This document shows positions 10,233 to 23,100 of a stretch of DNA of 64,000 bases, in pieces; within the stretch, counting starts at the first letter, position 1, and each line of letters begins with the position of its first letter. The notes below the pieces were generated by a model. The model was not told where the DNA came from. It was given only the letters and a program-made list of their open reading frames with translations, and ran no database searches. The DNA lies in contig JAXIVH010000017.1 of NCBI GenBank assembly GCA_036785325.1, forward strand, positions 5,347,421-5,411,420, in the 5' to 3' direction. A program made the position numbers and the translations under genes. The stretch comes from Urophycis tenuis. Its lineage: Eukaryota > Chordata > Actinopteri > Gadiformes > Phycidae.

Positions 10233-12690
10233 CCACACACACAGCCAGACATACACACACACACACACACACTAACACATACACACACACACACGCACAC
10301 ACTACCACACACACAGCCAGACATACACACACACACACACGCACACACATACATACACACACATACACATACACACACACACAACCACACACACATGCAC
10401 ACAACCATTCACACACACACACACCATCGTAGATTTTAAGGAAATAATACGGTCAATGTGTTCAGTTCAACGGACGGCCATAGAGTCCTGTTCATTAGGT
10501 GAAGAAGCCATCCAAGCTCAGAGGTCTCCTGGTTAGCATGCGTGTGTGTGTGTGTGCGTGTGTGTGTGTGTGTGCGTGTGTGTGTGTGTCGCTCCCAGGA
10601 GCCCCACCTGGAGCCGCGCAGAGCTAAGAGAGCGAGACGAGGAGACATACTATATATCGAAGTAGAAATATATACACTGGTTTGCAGAAGTGGTATTAAC
10701 AGTGCCTCTGAAACTGTGCCTTTCTGATGCACTGATGCCCGTGGGCACACGTACACTCGTGGAGAACGACGGCGACGTCTGCCACGCAGAGAGTCCTGCC
10801 GTTCCTGAAGAAACGCACCCCCCCCCCCGTCTGCCCACGACGCGCGGTTCCGTCCGAGGGGGGGAATGGGAATGTATTGGGCCGGCCTGTCTGTAGTTAC
10901 AAGTCGCCTGCCTGGAGGCCAGACTTTTACTAATCAATATGTTACCTCTCTTTGTTCTTTCGGACACTTTCTCTGTCGGCCTTTCAGTGGCGCACGGCAC
11001 CCCCCCCCCCCTCCCCGCACGCCTGCCAATCCGTTCCAAGCACAAACAAGTCAAGATAAAGTCAAGTCCCTTTTTTCTTTATTTCGTATCACTATAAGAT
11101 TACCTGAGCGTGTTTTTTTTTTTTTTGTTCAACTCTGAATGGAGACGTAAAGAAGTGAAGCCCAGAAGATTTTTCTTTACTTTTTTTTGTTTTGTGAAAC
11201 GGCTCCTAGGTTTCTGGGACAAAAAAACAAAACAAAAAAATTCATTTGCATTTCTTTTGTAAGACAGAAATTCAAGGTTCTGGCATTTTATTTATTGATA
11301 TATTTATGTTTTTATTAATTATACAGTTTCCAACGTTATTTATGTCTTTGCCAATTTCAACCCTGGTCGAGAAAACACAAGCTTCAGTGTGATCATGTTG
11401 TGAGGCTGAACCAACAGAACCGAGGGGGGAACAGACGGTTCATAAAAACTCGCGCTGCGCTCCGTCCGAGGTGCCGGCCGCTGTTCCCCTCTGCGCGTCA
11501 GCGCTGCGGTGCCTGTCGCGAACGCGTTAGCGCTGCGGTGTTTGTCGTCAACACGGCCGCGTCGTTTCTCGTAATCCGGCGTCAGTGGTGGTCGCGGTGT
11601 TATTTTTCTGCGGTGTGGCAATGATTTCCAAGCACTACACTCGCCACGGTTTCACGACAGTGTGCACTTGTTTTTGATATGTGATACTATTCTTTATTTC
11701 TTTTTGATTTGAGCTCACCCGTTGATCCGCTTTTTTTTCCTTTTTTTTTAAACAACCTACAAATTCACGTCCCCGTATAGCCTACAAGTAAGGAAACACA
11801 GAAGTGACAGGTACTGGGCGTTCTTCTCCTTGAAGAGAGACGATGAAGGAAACATTTTCTGGATATTGACACGTTGATTTCTTTTTTTAGCTCCCTGGTT
11901 AATGGCCCTTTTTTTTTATTTGTAGACATTTCCAGCGAGAGCATAGATCTCACAACACCTGTTTGCCCTGTGTGAGTGTATATAAAAACAGTGATATTAC
12001 AGAAAGAGTAGGCTATATCAGTGCAACTAATGAAGTTTGTGTTTTCCCCAGCCGTGCCACGCCAGAGTGGTCAGGATAACAGTCATTGTAGACATTAAAA
12101 CTAGATTGTATTCATTTTTTTGCTGCGGTGGCTGACTCTACATTTGATGTACAAAGAAATGAGAAGATTCTATTTTATAGCCTGAGAGGCTTCAGTGCTG
12201 GCACTGCCATCTTTTGATGAAGAAGCGAACTGCATGTATCGAGACGTCTTGCCATACGGGCCACCCCAGCGCGCCTAGTGTTATTATCTTAACACTTTCT
12301 TGACCAAAATGTCCTTTTTTTAACATTTCATTCATCACGTCCTTTCAAAGTATGAAGAGTTGATGAAAATGTAACATATTTTCTATTCTATGGCAATTGA
12401 AGTATGAGCGTGTGTGTGTGTTTGTTTGTTTGTTTGTTTGTTTATTTGTTTGTGAATGTATGTGTAGATTTCCTAGCATTACAGTGTACATATGTCAATG
12501 CCAAAGTCCAAAACCATTCAATTTCTTCATCCGATAGCATTGGGCAAGTCATATAAAAATGTACTGTACTTCTTTTATGCAAGTGGATGTTCCCTTGGTC
12601 ATTGTATGAATCTTGTGTACAAATGTAGGACAGCATTGTATTTTGTATATATGAATTGTAATTAAAGATTTTGTACAGAAAATACTCCAC
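9576..12690 (+). other. Probable 3' UTR of the death-receptor gene
   Basis: No exon-like signal after the death-domain stop. The stretch holds G-rich runs, a long interrupted (CA)n tract (10044-10432), AT-rich sequence and, near the end, ATTAAA at 12661-12666, a plausible poly(A) signal. The extent is inferred only. Confidence 0.5.
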
Positions 12691-13256
12691 GTCTATACGT
12701 TTCGCTCAATCTCTGTGCCACCGCGGGGGTCTTTTATCCGTGTTTGAACCGCGAGACGTGGACAAACACAGGTGTCTCTCTCGTCATCACAATAGTTATG
12801 GCTCTGCTCCTTTGATGTAGCCATGGTCCATGTAGCCCATGGTTCAGTTCACCCCCGGTCCCCCCTGGTACATTAAAAGGATCAGACCCAGAATCAGTGT
12901 AGAGAGCAACACCTGCGACCGACCTGCGCCGGTGCCTCTGTGAAAAGGGGGGCCATTGAGGCGCTGCGGTAACGGCTATTCGGTTAAGCCATTAAAAAGA
13001 ACCTCGTTTGAAGTGAGGATGTTCCATTGATGCATTGTCACATGGCTTAAGCCGGTGGCATTATGCCACAGACGATAATGCATAACAGAGAGGTTTTTGG
13101 AGCTCAACAGCTCATCCAGAGTGGAGTGGCCCCCGTGTTAATGATTAGGACGAGAGTAAGTGGTGTGTAAAGACACCCTAACTTAGGTTATCAGACAGTC
13201 ACGGCTGCGTTAAGTTCAACGTTAATGATTAGAAGTTCGGAAATCGGGTAAAAGTG
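12691..13256. other. Intergenic, nothing recognised
   Basis: About 560 bp between the likely death-receptor 3' end and the retrotransposon. No coding, RNA or repeat signal seen. Confidence 0.5.
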
Positions 13257-13260
13257 GAAC

Positions 13261-13462
13261 TGTGGCAAGATGGAAGAACGACTCAAACAGAGACAGTTGA
13301 AGTTCTTTATTCATCAATTGCCAACACAAGAATGAATAATAGAGAAAACGCGCCACAAACTCAAAGGGTACAAACCACGCCCCCTACCCGTAAACCTACT
13401 GGGTGAGAGACATAAACACGTGACATACTGTGTGGGTATATCGACAGACTGTGCACGCCACA
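13261..13462 (-). repeat. LTR (3' LTR of the minus-strand element)
   Basis: 202 bp, identical base for base to 17422-17623 on reading. TG...CA ends. It is preceded on the minus strand by the polypurine tract. Confidence 0.95.
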
Positions 13463-13475
13463 CAGGCCCCCCCCG
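13463..13475 (-). promoter_or_regulatory. Polypurine tract of the gypsy element
   Basis: Minus strand CGGGGGGGGCCTG directly abuts the 3' LTR, the expected position for plus-strand DNA priming during reverse transcription. Confidence 0.75.
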
Positions 13476-13505
13476 AACACCCAGAGGGAACTTATAAAGA
13501 AACAT

Positions 13506-16500
13506 TCAATCCCTCATTGGAGGTTTGATCAGCCTGCCATAACGGTTGCGCCACCCCTCCTTAGACACAGTAGGTGGTGCATGAGAAACATCCTTCACGA
13601 CCGGCTCCGAATCAGGGCACTCGGGTGAAATCCTGTCTAGGATCCTGGAAGGAGGACGACCTCGCCGGGGGACCTGGGCCGGAAACACAATCTCGTCAGC
13701 CATCATGTGTGCCGGTTTAAGCCTATCTAATGTAACGCGCTCCTTACGCCCACCCATATCCAGCACAAAACTCTTAGAGCCCGCCTCCAGTACCCTAAAC
13801 GGGCCATCGTAAGGGGGCTGGAGGGGCGACCGGTGAGCGTCACGTCGCAGAAAAACAAACTTAGCCGTCATGAGCTCCCCGGGCACGAAAGACCGCGGCA
13901 AACAGTGATGCACCGGAGTGGGAGTGAGAGCGCTCCCCAACGAAAAAGGACGCACTGCAGGATGCGAAAGTGGAGCAGAACTCTCTGGCAAAAATTCACC
14001 TGGGACGCGGAGTGGCTGCCCTAGGACCAACTCGGCAGGAGAGGCATTCAGGTCCTCCTTAGGAGCTGAACGCAGTCCAAGCATCACCCAAGGCAAACGA
14101 TCTATCCAGTTGCCATCCGAGAGCGCAGCGCGCAACGCCGCCTTAAGCGACCGGTGAAAACGCTCACACAAGCCGTTAGCTTGTGGATGATACGCGGTAG
14201 TACGGTGAACCTGTGTGCCTAGGGACCTAGCCAGTGCCGACCAAAGCTCTGAAACAAATTGAGGGCCTCTGTCGGAGGTGATGTCGGACGGGGTACCGAA
14301 ACGCGCAACCCAAGCCGAAAGGAACGCACGCGCTACGTCCGCAGACGTCGTTGAGGACAGAGGAACCGCCTCTGGCCACCTGGTGGTCCGATCCACTACA
14401 GTAAGCAAGTGTGTAAAACCTTGCGAGGGAGGTAAAGGACCCACCAGGTCCACATGTACATGATCAAAACGCCTGGCCGGAATCGAAAACGCTTCGAGAG
14501 GCGCTTTGGTGTGCTGATGAACCTTAGCGCGCTGACACGCTACACATGCGGCCGCCCAATCCTTAACCTCTCTGCGAAGGCCGGGCCAGACGAATTTGGA
14601 TCCAACCAGCTTCACCGATGCCCGGACCCCCGGATGTGAGAGAGCATGAACGGAATCGAAAACTCGACGGCGCCAGGCCGCTGGTACGACAGGGCGGGGA
14701 CGGCCTGTGGAGACATCGCAAAGGAGGGTGGGACCGCCTTCCTGCACAACGGCCTCCTCAAGCTTGAGGCCCGTACCGGTGGCCCTAAGGGCCAGGATGT
14801 CCGGATCACCAGGCTGGTCAGCTGCCATAGCAGAAAAATCCACCCCGAGCAGTACCGGACACGCCAACGTGACCCGCGATAAACAATCTGCAACGGGGTT
14901 GGCTTTCCCAGCCACATGCCGAATGTCCGTCGTGAACTCGGAGATGGCCGCTAGGTGGCGCTGTTGACGAGCAGACCATGGCTCAGCTACCTTAGACATC
15001 GCAAAAGTTAGCGGCTTATGGTCAACATAAGCGGTGAAAGAACGGCCCTCCAGCAGGAAACGAAAATGACGTGTAGCCAAGTACAACGCCAGCAACTCTC
15101 GGTCAAAAGCGCTGTACTTGCGTTCGTTGTCCCTCAGCTTACGGCTAAAAAACGCCAGGGGCTGCCATACACCAGCCACCCGCTGCTCGACCACTGCCCC
15201 CACAGCTACATCGGATGCATCGGTTGTCAGAGCAACTGGTGCCGTGGGCGCGGGATGTGCCAGGAGCGCTGCGTTAGCCAGGGCGGACTTCGCCCCGTCA
15301 AAAGCCTGGATCCGTTCGGGGGTCCAATCGACCTGGTCATTGGCCTTCTTCAGCCTCAGGGCCTCATACAATGACCGCAGGAGGTGGGCTGCGCGAGGCA
15401 GGAAGCGATTATAAAAATTAACCATGCCCAGAAACTCCTGTAGGGCTTTAACTGAGACCGGACGGGGGAATTCTGCTACAGCCTGCACCTTGGAAGGCAA
15501 CGGAACTGCGCCCTGCGACGAAATGCGGTGGCCCAAGAAATCAATATCTGGTAGTCCGAACTGGCACTTCGCCAGGTTGACAATCAGGCCGTGCTCATCC
15601 AGGCGCTGGAAAACCTGTTTAAGGTGCGACAGGTGCTCCTCAGCCGACGGGCTGGCCACCAGGATATCGTCCAAATAGACGAACACAAAAGCCAGGTCAC
15701 GCAATACCGAGTCCATCAATCTCTGGAATGTTTGCGCTGCCCCTTTAAGGCCAAACGGCATGCGCAAAAACTCGAAAAGGCCGAACGGGGTTATCACCGC
15801 AGTCTTGGGCACATCCTCCGCGCGCACGGGGACCTGGTGATAACCGCGTACCAGATCCACCTTTGAAAAAACTGTTGTACCCGCAAGGTGAACAGAAAAG
15901 TCCTGAATGTGCGGGATGGGATAGCGATCATGCACGGTGATGTTATTTAAACGGCGGAAGTCACCGCATGGTCGCCATGACCCATCAGCTTTGGGTACCA
16001 TGTGGAGGGGAGAAGCCCATGGGCTTTTTGAGCGCCGCACTATCCCTAACCGCTCCATGGTAGCAAATTCCCCTTTCGCCAGAGCCAACTTTACAGCGTC
16101 GAGCCGTCGTGCACGCGCGAAAACCGGCGGGCCCGTGGTGGGAATGAAGTGCTCCACACCGTGCCTCGTTGCAGCGGTAGAAAATGCAGGAGTGGTTAAC
16201 GAGGGAAAACCCGCCAGCAATCGCTGATAAACGCAGCCGGACGCTGAGAAGCTAGCGTGCGTTAACGGCCCAGATCCCCCTGTCTGACATGGGAAGGTGG
16301 TAAAAGACACGGCATCGATCAAACGGCGATTAGCGACGTCAACCAACAACCCGTTTGCACACAGAAAATCCGCGCCTATGATGGGAACCGTAATGGATGC
16401 GATCACGAAGTCCCATTTGAAACTGCGCCCATGGAAACAAACAGCCACCGACCTGATGCCATATGTCCCAATAGAGGAACCGTTAGCTGCACTCAACTGC

Positions 16501-16676
16501 GGCCCGTTGCCTCGGGCTGACAGGTCCGAGTCAGCCGGAGGAAGCAGGCACTTCTGGGAGCCGGAGTCCACCAGGAAACGCCTGCCGGAGAGGGAGTCTT
16601 TCAAAAACAGCAGCTCCTCTCGCTCGCCAACGCTCACAGCTGCTACTGAGCGCCGGCTCTGGCGTTTCCCGACGCC
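13506..16676 (-). CDS. pol: Gypsy Pol polyprotein: protease, reverse transcriptase, RNase H, integrase
   Basis: Frame open on the minus strand from 16676 (just after an in-frame TGA at 16677-16679) to the stop at 13506, about 1,050 codons. It has no ATG near its start. The apparent start at 16637 is GTG, so it is best read as the -1 continuation of gag. Order of domains: protease with FLVDSGSQ; reverse transcriptase with the [11 protein letters not shown] region and the catalytic YLDD box about a third of the way in; RNase H with TTDASD; integrase zinc finger (HPGVR...CVACQ); integrase core with HVDLVG, SDRGPQF and the glutamate in NGLCERFHR; and a GPF/Y-type C-terminal module (PYDGPF) with no chromodomain. 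Catalytic Asp/Asp/Glu residues are intact. It acts in virus-like particles and the nucleus to copy and insert the element. Confidence 0.93.
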   Translation of the reverse strand, partial: GVGKRQSRRSVAAVSVGEREELLFLKDSLSGRRFLVDSGSQKCLLPPADSDLSARGNGPQLSAANGSSIGTYGIRSVAVCFHGRSFKWDFVIASITVPIIGADFLCANGLLVDVANRRLIDAVSFTTFPCQTGGSGPLTHASFSASGCVYQRLLAGFPSLTTPAFSTAATRHGVEHFIPTTGPPVFARARRLDAVKLALAKGEFATMERLGIVRRSKSPWASPLHMVPKADGSWRPCGDFRRLNNITVHDRYPIPHIQDFSVHLAGTTVFSKVDLVRGYHQVPVRAEDVPKTAVITPFGLFEFLRMPFGLKGAAQTFQRLMDSVLRDLAFVFVYLDDILVASPSAEEHLSHLKQVFQRLDEHGLIVNLAKCQFGLPDIDFLGHRISSQGAVPLPSKVQAVAEFPRPVSVKALQEFLGMVNFYNRFLPRAAHLLRSLYEALRLKKANDQVDWTPERIQAFDGAKSALANAALLAHPAPTAPVALTTDASDVAVGAVVEQRVAGVWQPLAFFSRKLRDNERKYSAFDRELLALYLATRHFRFLLEGRSFTAYVDHKPLTFAMSKVAEPWSARQQRHLAAISEFTTDIRHVAGKANPVADCLSRVTLACPVLLGVDFSAMAADQPGDPDILALRATGTGLKLEEAVVQEGGPTLLCDVSTGRPRPVVPAAWRRRVFDSVHALSHPGVRASVKLVGSKFVWPGLRREVKDWAAACVACQRAKVHQHTKAPLEAFSIPARRFDHVHVDLVGPLPPSQGFTHLLTVVDRTTRWPEAVPLSSTTSADVARAFLSAWVARFGTPSDITSDRGPQFVSELWSALARSLGTQVHRTTAYHPQANGLCERFHRSLKAALRAALSDGNWIDRLPWVMLGLRSAPKEDLNASPAELVLGQPLRVPGEFLPESSAPLSHPAVRPFSLGSALTPTPVHHCLPRSFVPGELMTAKFVFLRRDAHRSPLQPPYDGPFRVLEAGSKSFVLDMGGRKERVTLDRLKPAHMMADEIVFPAQVPRRGRPPSRILDRISPECPDSEPVVKDVSHAPPTVSKEGWRNRYGRLIKPPMRD
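16626..16670 (-). promoter_or_regulatory. -1 programmed ribosomal frameshift signal between gag and pol
   Basis: On the minus strand the heptamer GGGAAAC (16670-16664) lies in the gag register as G-GGA-AAC. Then comes a 6-nt spacer (16663-16658) and an 11-bp stem: GCCGGCGCTCA pairs with TGAGCGTTGGC, all Watson-Crick except two G-U. The loop is 10 nt and contains the gag stop TAG (16645-16643). Pol is the -1 frame and is closed upstream by a TGA only 7 nt before the slip site. This matches the canonical slippery-site geometry. Confidence 0.85.
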
Positions 16677-17401
16677 TCAAATGCGCACGGAGGGACGCAA
16701 CGCCGAGCCTTGGAGCCATAACGCTGGTGGAAAAAACACAAGGCGCCTCTGCGCTGTCTCCGCCCGGAAACTCCAGCCACCACTGCTGGGTCCTCGCCAT
16801 CCGCTGTCGGCTGTTGGGGGTCCGACGACACGCTCTGCGCGGAGAACCGTCTGGTAGCCAGCAGGACACGATCCGCTTCTTCAGCCAAACCCCGGTAGTC
16901 ACTCGCGGTCAGACAAGGAGAGTTGGCTAAAGCTGCGCGCACCGGTGGTGGGAGTTGGCGCAGGAAAATGTGCGGGAACAGGAAACCACCATCATCTGAA
17001 CCCAGCAGTGACAGCATGCTGTCCATCAGGTCCACCGCCGAACCGTCGCCTAACCCGGGCTGGGACAGCATTTTATCGGCCCTCTCCGCCGCGGACAGGC
17101 TGTACCTCCGTAGCAGGAGTTGTTTAAGTGCTGCGAATTTGCCATGTTGTGGTGGGTCTCGCAGAAGTTGCATGACGCGGCGAGTGGAATGCTGATCCAG
17201 GGCCGCGACCACCAAGAAGTACCTGGAGTCGTCCTCTGTGATTCTACGCAGGTGGAAAAGCGCTTCAACATGCTGGAACCACGCAGCCGGGTCGCTCTGC
17301 CAGAACTCGGGAAGCTTCACGGACGCGGCGAAACCGGCCGGCTGTGGGAGTTGGGGCGACATGGCTGAGGAGGAGACACCGCATTCTGCTTCCTCGAACA
17401 T
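16643..17401 (-). CDS. gag: Gypsy Gag structural protein
   Basis: Predicted particle-forming protein of about 252 aa. The first ATG after the primer binding site is at 17401; a longer frame would need a TTG start. The middle has a retrotransposon Gag core ([13 protein letters not shown], the pattern FxLRRIxxDxxRY, then [22 protein letters not shown]), as in other metazoan gypsy Gags. The C-terminal [16 protein letters not shown] stretch is a Cys/His cluster replacing the usual CCHC knuckle. It ends at TAG 16645-16643 inside the frameshift stem-loop. Confidence 0.88.
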   Translation of the reverse strand: MFEEAECGVSSSAMSPQLPQPAGFAASVKLPEFWQSDPAAWFQHVEALFHLRRITEDDSRYFLVVAALDQHSTRRVMQLLRDPPQHGKFAALKQLLLRRYSLSAAERADKMLSQPGLGDGSAVDLMDSMLSLLGSDDGGFLFPHIFLRQLPPPVRAALANSPCLTASDYRGLAEEADRVLLATRRFSAQSVSSDPQQPTADGEDPAVVAGVSGRRQRRGALCFFHQRYGSKARRCVPPCAFEASGNARAGAQ

Positions 17402-17408
17402 GTTCAAA

Positions 17409-17420
17409 TCGGGGTCACCA
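17409..17420 (-). promoter_or_regulatory. Primer binding site of the gypsy element
   Basis: Minus strand TGGTGACCCCGA begins one base after the 5' LTR, the expected position for tRNA priming; TGG complements a tRNA CCA end. The tRNA was not identified. Confidence 0.65.
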
Positions 17421-17421
17421 A

Positions 17422-17623
17422 TGTGGCAAGATGGAAGAACGACTCAAACAGAGACAGTTGAAGTTCTTTATTCATCAATTGCCAACACAAGAATGAATAA
17501 TAGAGAAAACGCGCCACAAACTCAAAGGGTACAAACCACGCCCCCTACCCGTAAACCTACTGGGTGAGAGACATAAACACGTGACATACTGTGTGGGTAT
17601 ATCGACAGACTGTGCACGCCACA
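17422..17623 (-). repeat. LTR (5' LTR of the minus-strand element)
   Basis: 202 bp, identical to 13261-13462. It is followed on the plus strand by the target duplication GAAC. Confidence 0.95.
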
Positions 17624-17678
17624 GAACCACATTTTTTTCCGGTTTTTATTATCATGTTACGTTATGTTTCATCATGTG

Positions 17679-17779
<101 letters not shown>

Positions 17780-18663
17780 GTTTCATTTACAACCATGGCC
17801 TACGTTCAACAACGTTCGTCTGCGTTGTCGTGTGAAAGTGAGGGCCTTCCTGCGCTGCAGTGGACTTCCCTAACGGATTATACATCTGACTCTGGCCAAT
17901 ATCGTGAGAAGGATTTAATAATACATTAAAGTCTGTGGCTTTGTGTGTGTGTGCTGAGTCAGCTATAGCCACGGGTCATTTGATTCTGCTTTTACTTGCT
18001 GCGTTGATTCCTTCACCGAGTAGTCTTCGCTTCCCACCATTGAATAAAGACAATCGACATTACAGTTTTCAATATATTTTCATAGAGGGATAAAAAAAAC
18101 ACGTTTTTTTTTTTTTAACCTCCATATCCTTTTGAACTAAACTGTTTGCTGTTGATGTAATCCATCAAAAACAGGAAGTTTGTGGAAAATCAGGTTCGAG
18201 GTCTCCCTTCCCGTGTGTAGGCTACGTGTTTGGTACACATGACTACACGACGTTGGGCATTGTGCAACACTAATACCGATTTGGAGTCATTTTATGTGGG
18301 GGGGGTTTTTTTTTGCCCCAGGTACTTTAATATAAATTTGACCACAAGATTTATTAAAATCTGATTAGTTTAGTTTTGGGGAGTTTTATTTAATCCGTTG
18401 AGTTGATGCACATGAGGGCGCCAGAATCCACTGAACGCGAATTTGTCAAAAATGTCAAGAGGATTGTCTTGTACGTTCTGATGCTCTTTGAGAGACAGGA
18501 ACGTTGAATTCAGAGATGGGCCGCCATGCCGTCTGGACGTCACTAGTTCTCTAAATCAGATTGCCAGTGTCACTCTGGGGAATCTCTATTTGTCAAGAGG
18601 ATGTGTGTAAGTCAATGACTGGCAGTGACTGCAGACCTTCTTTATATCACATGATTGTTCTGA

Positions 18664-18775
<112 letters not shown>

Positions 18776-19562
18776 TGGAATAAATGGAATAATACACATT
18801 TGATGTCCATTAGAATATATGTGAAATGCACTTGGATTTTACATTTTAGATGCATGCAATCATGCGTTCAAAGCATTTTCTGCACCAATGGACTGTGTTA
18901 AGTTGACAATATTGTTGGGGAGACATTGTTCTCTAGAAAGAATGCGATTAAAACCACGTGCTCATTTTATAATAAAACCTCTGCAGCTTCCTCATTTTTT
19001 GGCCAACTTGAAAATAAATGCCTGCCTGAAAGTTATTGTGCGTTTCACCAAAACACAAAACATATCTCACTCCTCAAAAAGGTGGTTGCGCTTCAGACAA
19101 TCTCCGTCCTTTACAGCTCTGAATGACTCAAATGAATGACTCAAACCCCGACCAGTGGCCAGGTTCGGTGACTGTCTCGTCGCTGCGATTCTTAAACCCG
19201 TGGCTTGGGTGCTGCGCTCCCTCACTTGTGATGTGGCTTTCACTCTCGCAGGCATTCACCCCGGTTTCATACTGCGGTTTCACCATTTGTTTCACACAGG
19301 TGAAATGTTTGTGCATGCCTCATGTGTGGGCAAAAAACCCCATGAAGAAGTGAATGTGCTCCCGGGGACTGGAAGCACGTGTATCCTTGTATGCATGTTT
19401 CCCTCCTTGTCGTTGCAGTGGGCCCCGTGCTTGTTAGGAGCCGACTCGTGTTGCCCTGTCCCGTGCGTCTCGCCGAGGGTCCTGTCCATACATGGGCGTC
19501 TTTCCTCTTGTCTGTGTCACCATCAGCACTGCGCTGCCACTAACGGTATGTGGCCGATAGGT

Positions 19563-19601
19563 GGAGACAGACGGACAGACAGGCAGACGGACGGACGGAC
19601 G

Positions 19602-19667
<66 letters not shown>

Positions 19668-19743
19668 GGTGGAGACAGACGGACAGACAGACAGTCACAT
19701 ACATACATACATACATACATACATACATACATACATACATACA

Positions 19744-19772
<29 letters not shown>
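19563..19772. repeat. Compound tetranucleotide microsatellite (ACAG)n-(ACAT)n
   Basis: ACGG/ACAG units (19563-19663), a short AAAGGTGG break, more ACAG units, then about 20 ACAT units. Translations such as THIHTYIH and CMYVCMYV come from this repeat. Confidence 0.95.
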
Positions 19773-19774
<2 letters not shown>

Positions 19775-20134
19775 TGCATACATATATAAAAAACATTAAT
19801 TTATCAGGAGGCTTTAAGAAGCTTAGGCTTCTTTTGATTGGAATGGCAATATAATATAGCCAAATGAATAGAGATGGCATGTTGAATAAAAAAGCCGACA
19901 GCCCGTCTGTCCTTTTCAAAGCAAGAGGCTCGCAGATGAAGCACTTGATCCAGATGATTTAAATCAGCATCAGCATCATAATCCACGTTGTGTTGACAAC
20001 CGTTGCTGAGGGCCAGGTAGGTGCAGAAGCCCTCCAGGTAGGCGCTCCGTAAACTCTTCTGATTGCGCATTTAATTCAGCCCGTATTGTTCAGTGGGCAG
20101 TTTTGTAACTACTAATCATGTTTTATGCCAGCCA

Positions 20135-23100
20135 ATGATGAATGTCGAAGGGGGGCAACATCTACACGCCAGTCCGCTCGGTTTCGACCCGGCGCCCCCC
20201 TTAGATATGACCATGAAGGAAATACAACAGGTTCGAACAACGTTGTAGCACAATATGTAATTGTATTGAACCATAAAGTATGATTAAACTACCAGGTACA
20301 ATCAGCGATGTATGCTGTGTTCGTTTCAGATCATCTCGGATCTGAAAAGGGAAAACTTCAACCTGAAACTTCGCGTATTCTTCAGCGAGGATCGCTTGCA
20401 GCAACAAAGTGACGGTTCTACTGCGGAGGACGACGTTCGCCAGAAGGTACGGAGCTGCCGCATAGACACACATACGGAGACACCGCTAGCAAGCTAACAA
20501 TACGTCAACGTCGCCGCCATATTGGAGAGGTCAGTACTGGCCTGTCAACGAACAGAAGTAAATGGAGGAGCTGCGGTTTTTATGGAATACTGCATTTTTA
20601 AATATATTTCATCATATATATCATCTAAGGTAACATAAACCGATTTTTTTAAACATGTTTTATCTCAAATATATTAAAAAATCTTTCACGCCTACTAATC
20701 AGAACCTTTTCTTGCAATTTCAGAATGTTGACCTGCAGATGGAAGTGGAGACACTGAACAAGCATGTTAAGAAGCTACAAAAGGCCCTGTTTACAGCGCA
20801 GTGAGTGTTAAAGGCATTAACAAAAAAAAAATGTCCCTAATGCAAATGCAAAATGTGGCAACAATCAACTTTTACCATCGCTGTACAGAGAACAAAACCA
20901 ACGCGAGACACCAGAATCCAAAGGGCGAACTTCAAAACTGGAGAAGGTAAGATACATGTGGATAGGCGTATGTGGTCCACCTCAGTTTCATTTTTGGGGC
21001 TTAAGCTCAACTGAACAGTCGTTGTTTTTCATGAAAACAATGTAGGATTTACTGGAAAGGTACAACAAAGAGAAAGAAGAAAAATACATTTTGACTACAA
21101 TAGAGCTCAGAATGAAGAACCTGGAGACTGACAATCAGAAACTGGAAGCTACATTGCGGGAAAAAGATCAAGTTATGCTGGTATGAAATGTGCTATTGTC
21201 AAACGCAGCATCTTCACTCAAAAAGCATTACTTGATGCTGACGCCGAGCAAAGACGTACACAAAGACACCACAGACGCGCCATCTCAGAAATGTCGTTTC
21301 ATCTCTCCCAGGCCTTGGAGAAGGAGCTGGAAAACCAGAAGATAGAGAGTGGAGCCAGACTCTGTGAGCTCCGGCGTGCGTTGGCTGAAACCACGGAATG
21401 TTTGTCAGAGAAAGACTTTCTGCTGTCGGAGAAGGAGGTCCAAGTGGAGCTGCAGGAGGACACCATCAAGGCCCTGGCTTGCAGGCTAAGCCGACCCGTA
21501 CGAAGATCCACTGCGACACTTTCAGCGTTTTTTTTACGTTGTTTGCTTTGGCTTCGCCGCACTGACGCGCCCGCATTTTTGTCTTTGACAGAAATGTGTG
21601 TGTATTGAGCACCCTGGCGAGTGGCCATTAGAGGAGATACAAGAGCAACTGAGAGACTTCAACGAGACCTTGGATGTCAGTGATTTTATTAAATGAGTGC
21701 TCTTGAAAAGTGTTACGTCTTCAAAGTGTGTATTTTTTTTATTTGATAATCCTTTATGAACTGTCCTTCAGAGAAACGGTGCACAATCACCACTTGCGAC
21801 ACAAGAGAGGAACAGTGATTTTGGCGCGCTGGCGACGTCGGTTCACCAGATCGAGATCCAGATCCAGCCCTCCTCCTGTGATTGGGTCATTTCCACCTTC
21901 CAAGAGACCATGGATGTAGGTTTGGTGAAGATGTCTGCATCAGAACTTATCTACCTGGTCGTGTTCACCAATAACACTCAAGATTCTCCCTGGCAATTTT
22001 GGTTTCAGGGAAGGGAAGACGGCGAGAGACGAGCGTCAAGCAGCGGCCTAACGTCTGAAGACGACGTCGGCCACGCGGTTGAGGAGCACGCCACCAGAAC
22101 TCAGGAGACCGGGGGCTTCAGATCCCAGGACGGAGGGAGATTGCGGCCCGACAGCTTCGTGGCCCAGTGGTACAGTGAGACGGCGCCCAACGAAGACGAG
22201 AACAACAGCGACGGCCTTCGGCGTCCCGAGCTGCGGGTACACAAGTGGGAGGAAACCGCGGCAGCGCTGGCTGACCGACACACGCCCGGCGGGGGGTGCT
22301 GCGTCGCGGCAAACCGGGGCGGCGCAGACGCCAGACGGGTGAAGGCGTTGGAGAGGAGAGTCAGAGAGCTGCAGGGCCAGCTCGAGGGAAACAACAGAAA
22401 ATTAGAAGCGCTTGAGGAAATGCTGCTAAATGATAAAGTCCTAAATGCCTCAGCTGCGGACCAAACCACCCAACGCCTGGATCAGATTCTCTATGGCGCT
22501 GAAGATCACAACGTGTCCACGGCACACAGACGACGCTTGGGGTCGTTGGACGAAGGCTACGGGTCAGGAACCGATCGGAGCCCCTCGTCTGTGGGGTGGG
22601 ATGCGCTGAGGGATCCAGAAGGAGGCTATGAGAGACCGAAGAGGAGACTGAGAACCTCTGAGCGTCTAAGGGAGGTCCTGACGGAGAAGGCGTTTGAGGT
22701 TGAGAGGCCGCAGAACCAACGTAAACATCGCCGCGATAAGAGGTCCATGCTGGCTGAAGGCCAGAGACACACACACCACGCCCTCATGTCCCTGGAGCAT
22801 GCGCTACACTCGGCCAGGAAAGAGATTGAAAGGTAGACATACCTATATAACTATATATGGAACTTGCTTCATAGAACAAAAATGTATGAAGATCTTATGT
22901 AGCTATATGGTCCTAACCATATGTAGCTCTAGCATAACAAAAACACAGAATACAATATATGTATAACTAGATGAATGATGAATAGCCATGGAAAAACTAT
23001 GAAATGTACAATGTGTTTATTAACGTGTAAACTGTCTTCGTTTTAAGTTTAATGGTGCAAATGAAGGAGATGGAGAAGATACACCGCAAGGATTCCAAAC

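Larger units (their letters stand above)
13257..17627 (-). mobile_element. Complete Ty3/gypsy LTR retrotransposon, minus strand
   Basis: Flanked by the 4-bp direct duplication GAAC (13257-13260 and 17624-17627), with identical 202-bp LTRs that begin TG and end CA. Internal order on the minus strand: primer binding site, gag, -1 frameshift signal, protease, reverse transcriptase, RNase H, integrase, polypurine tract. All the catalytic motifs I looked for are present and both long frames are uninterrupted, so the copy looks recent and potentially active. No envelope-like gene: the pol stop is 43 bp from the LTR. It inserted between the death-receptor gene and the CM1 gene and does not interrupt an exon. 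Confidence 0.95.

Noticed and set aside
10044..10432. Long CVCVCV/THTHTH open frames here and at 46531, 48626 and 60193
   Set aside because: Direct translations of (CA)n/(GT)n repeats with no coding features.
13833..17368. Many 60-190-aa plus-strand frames
   Set aside because: Antisense shadows of gypsy gag and pol.
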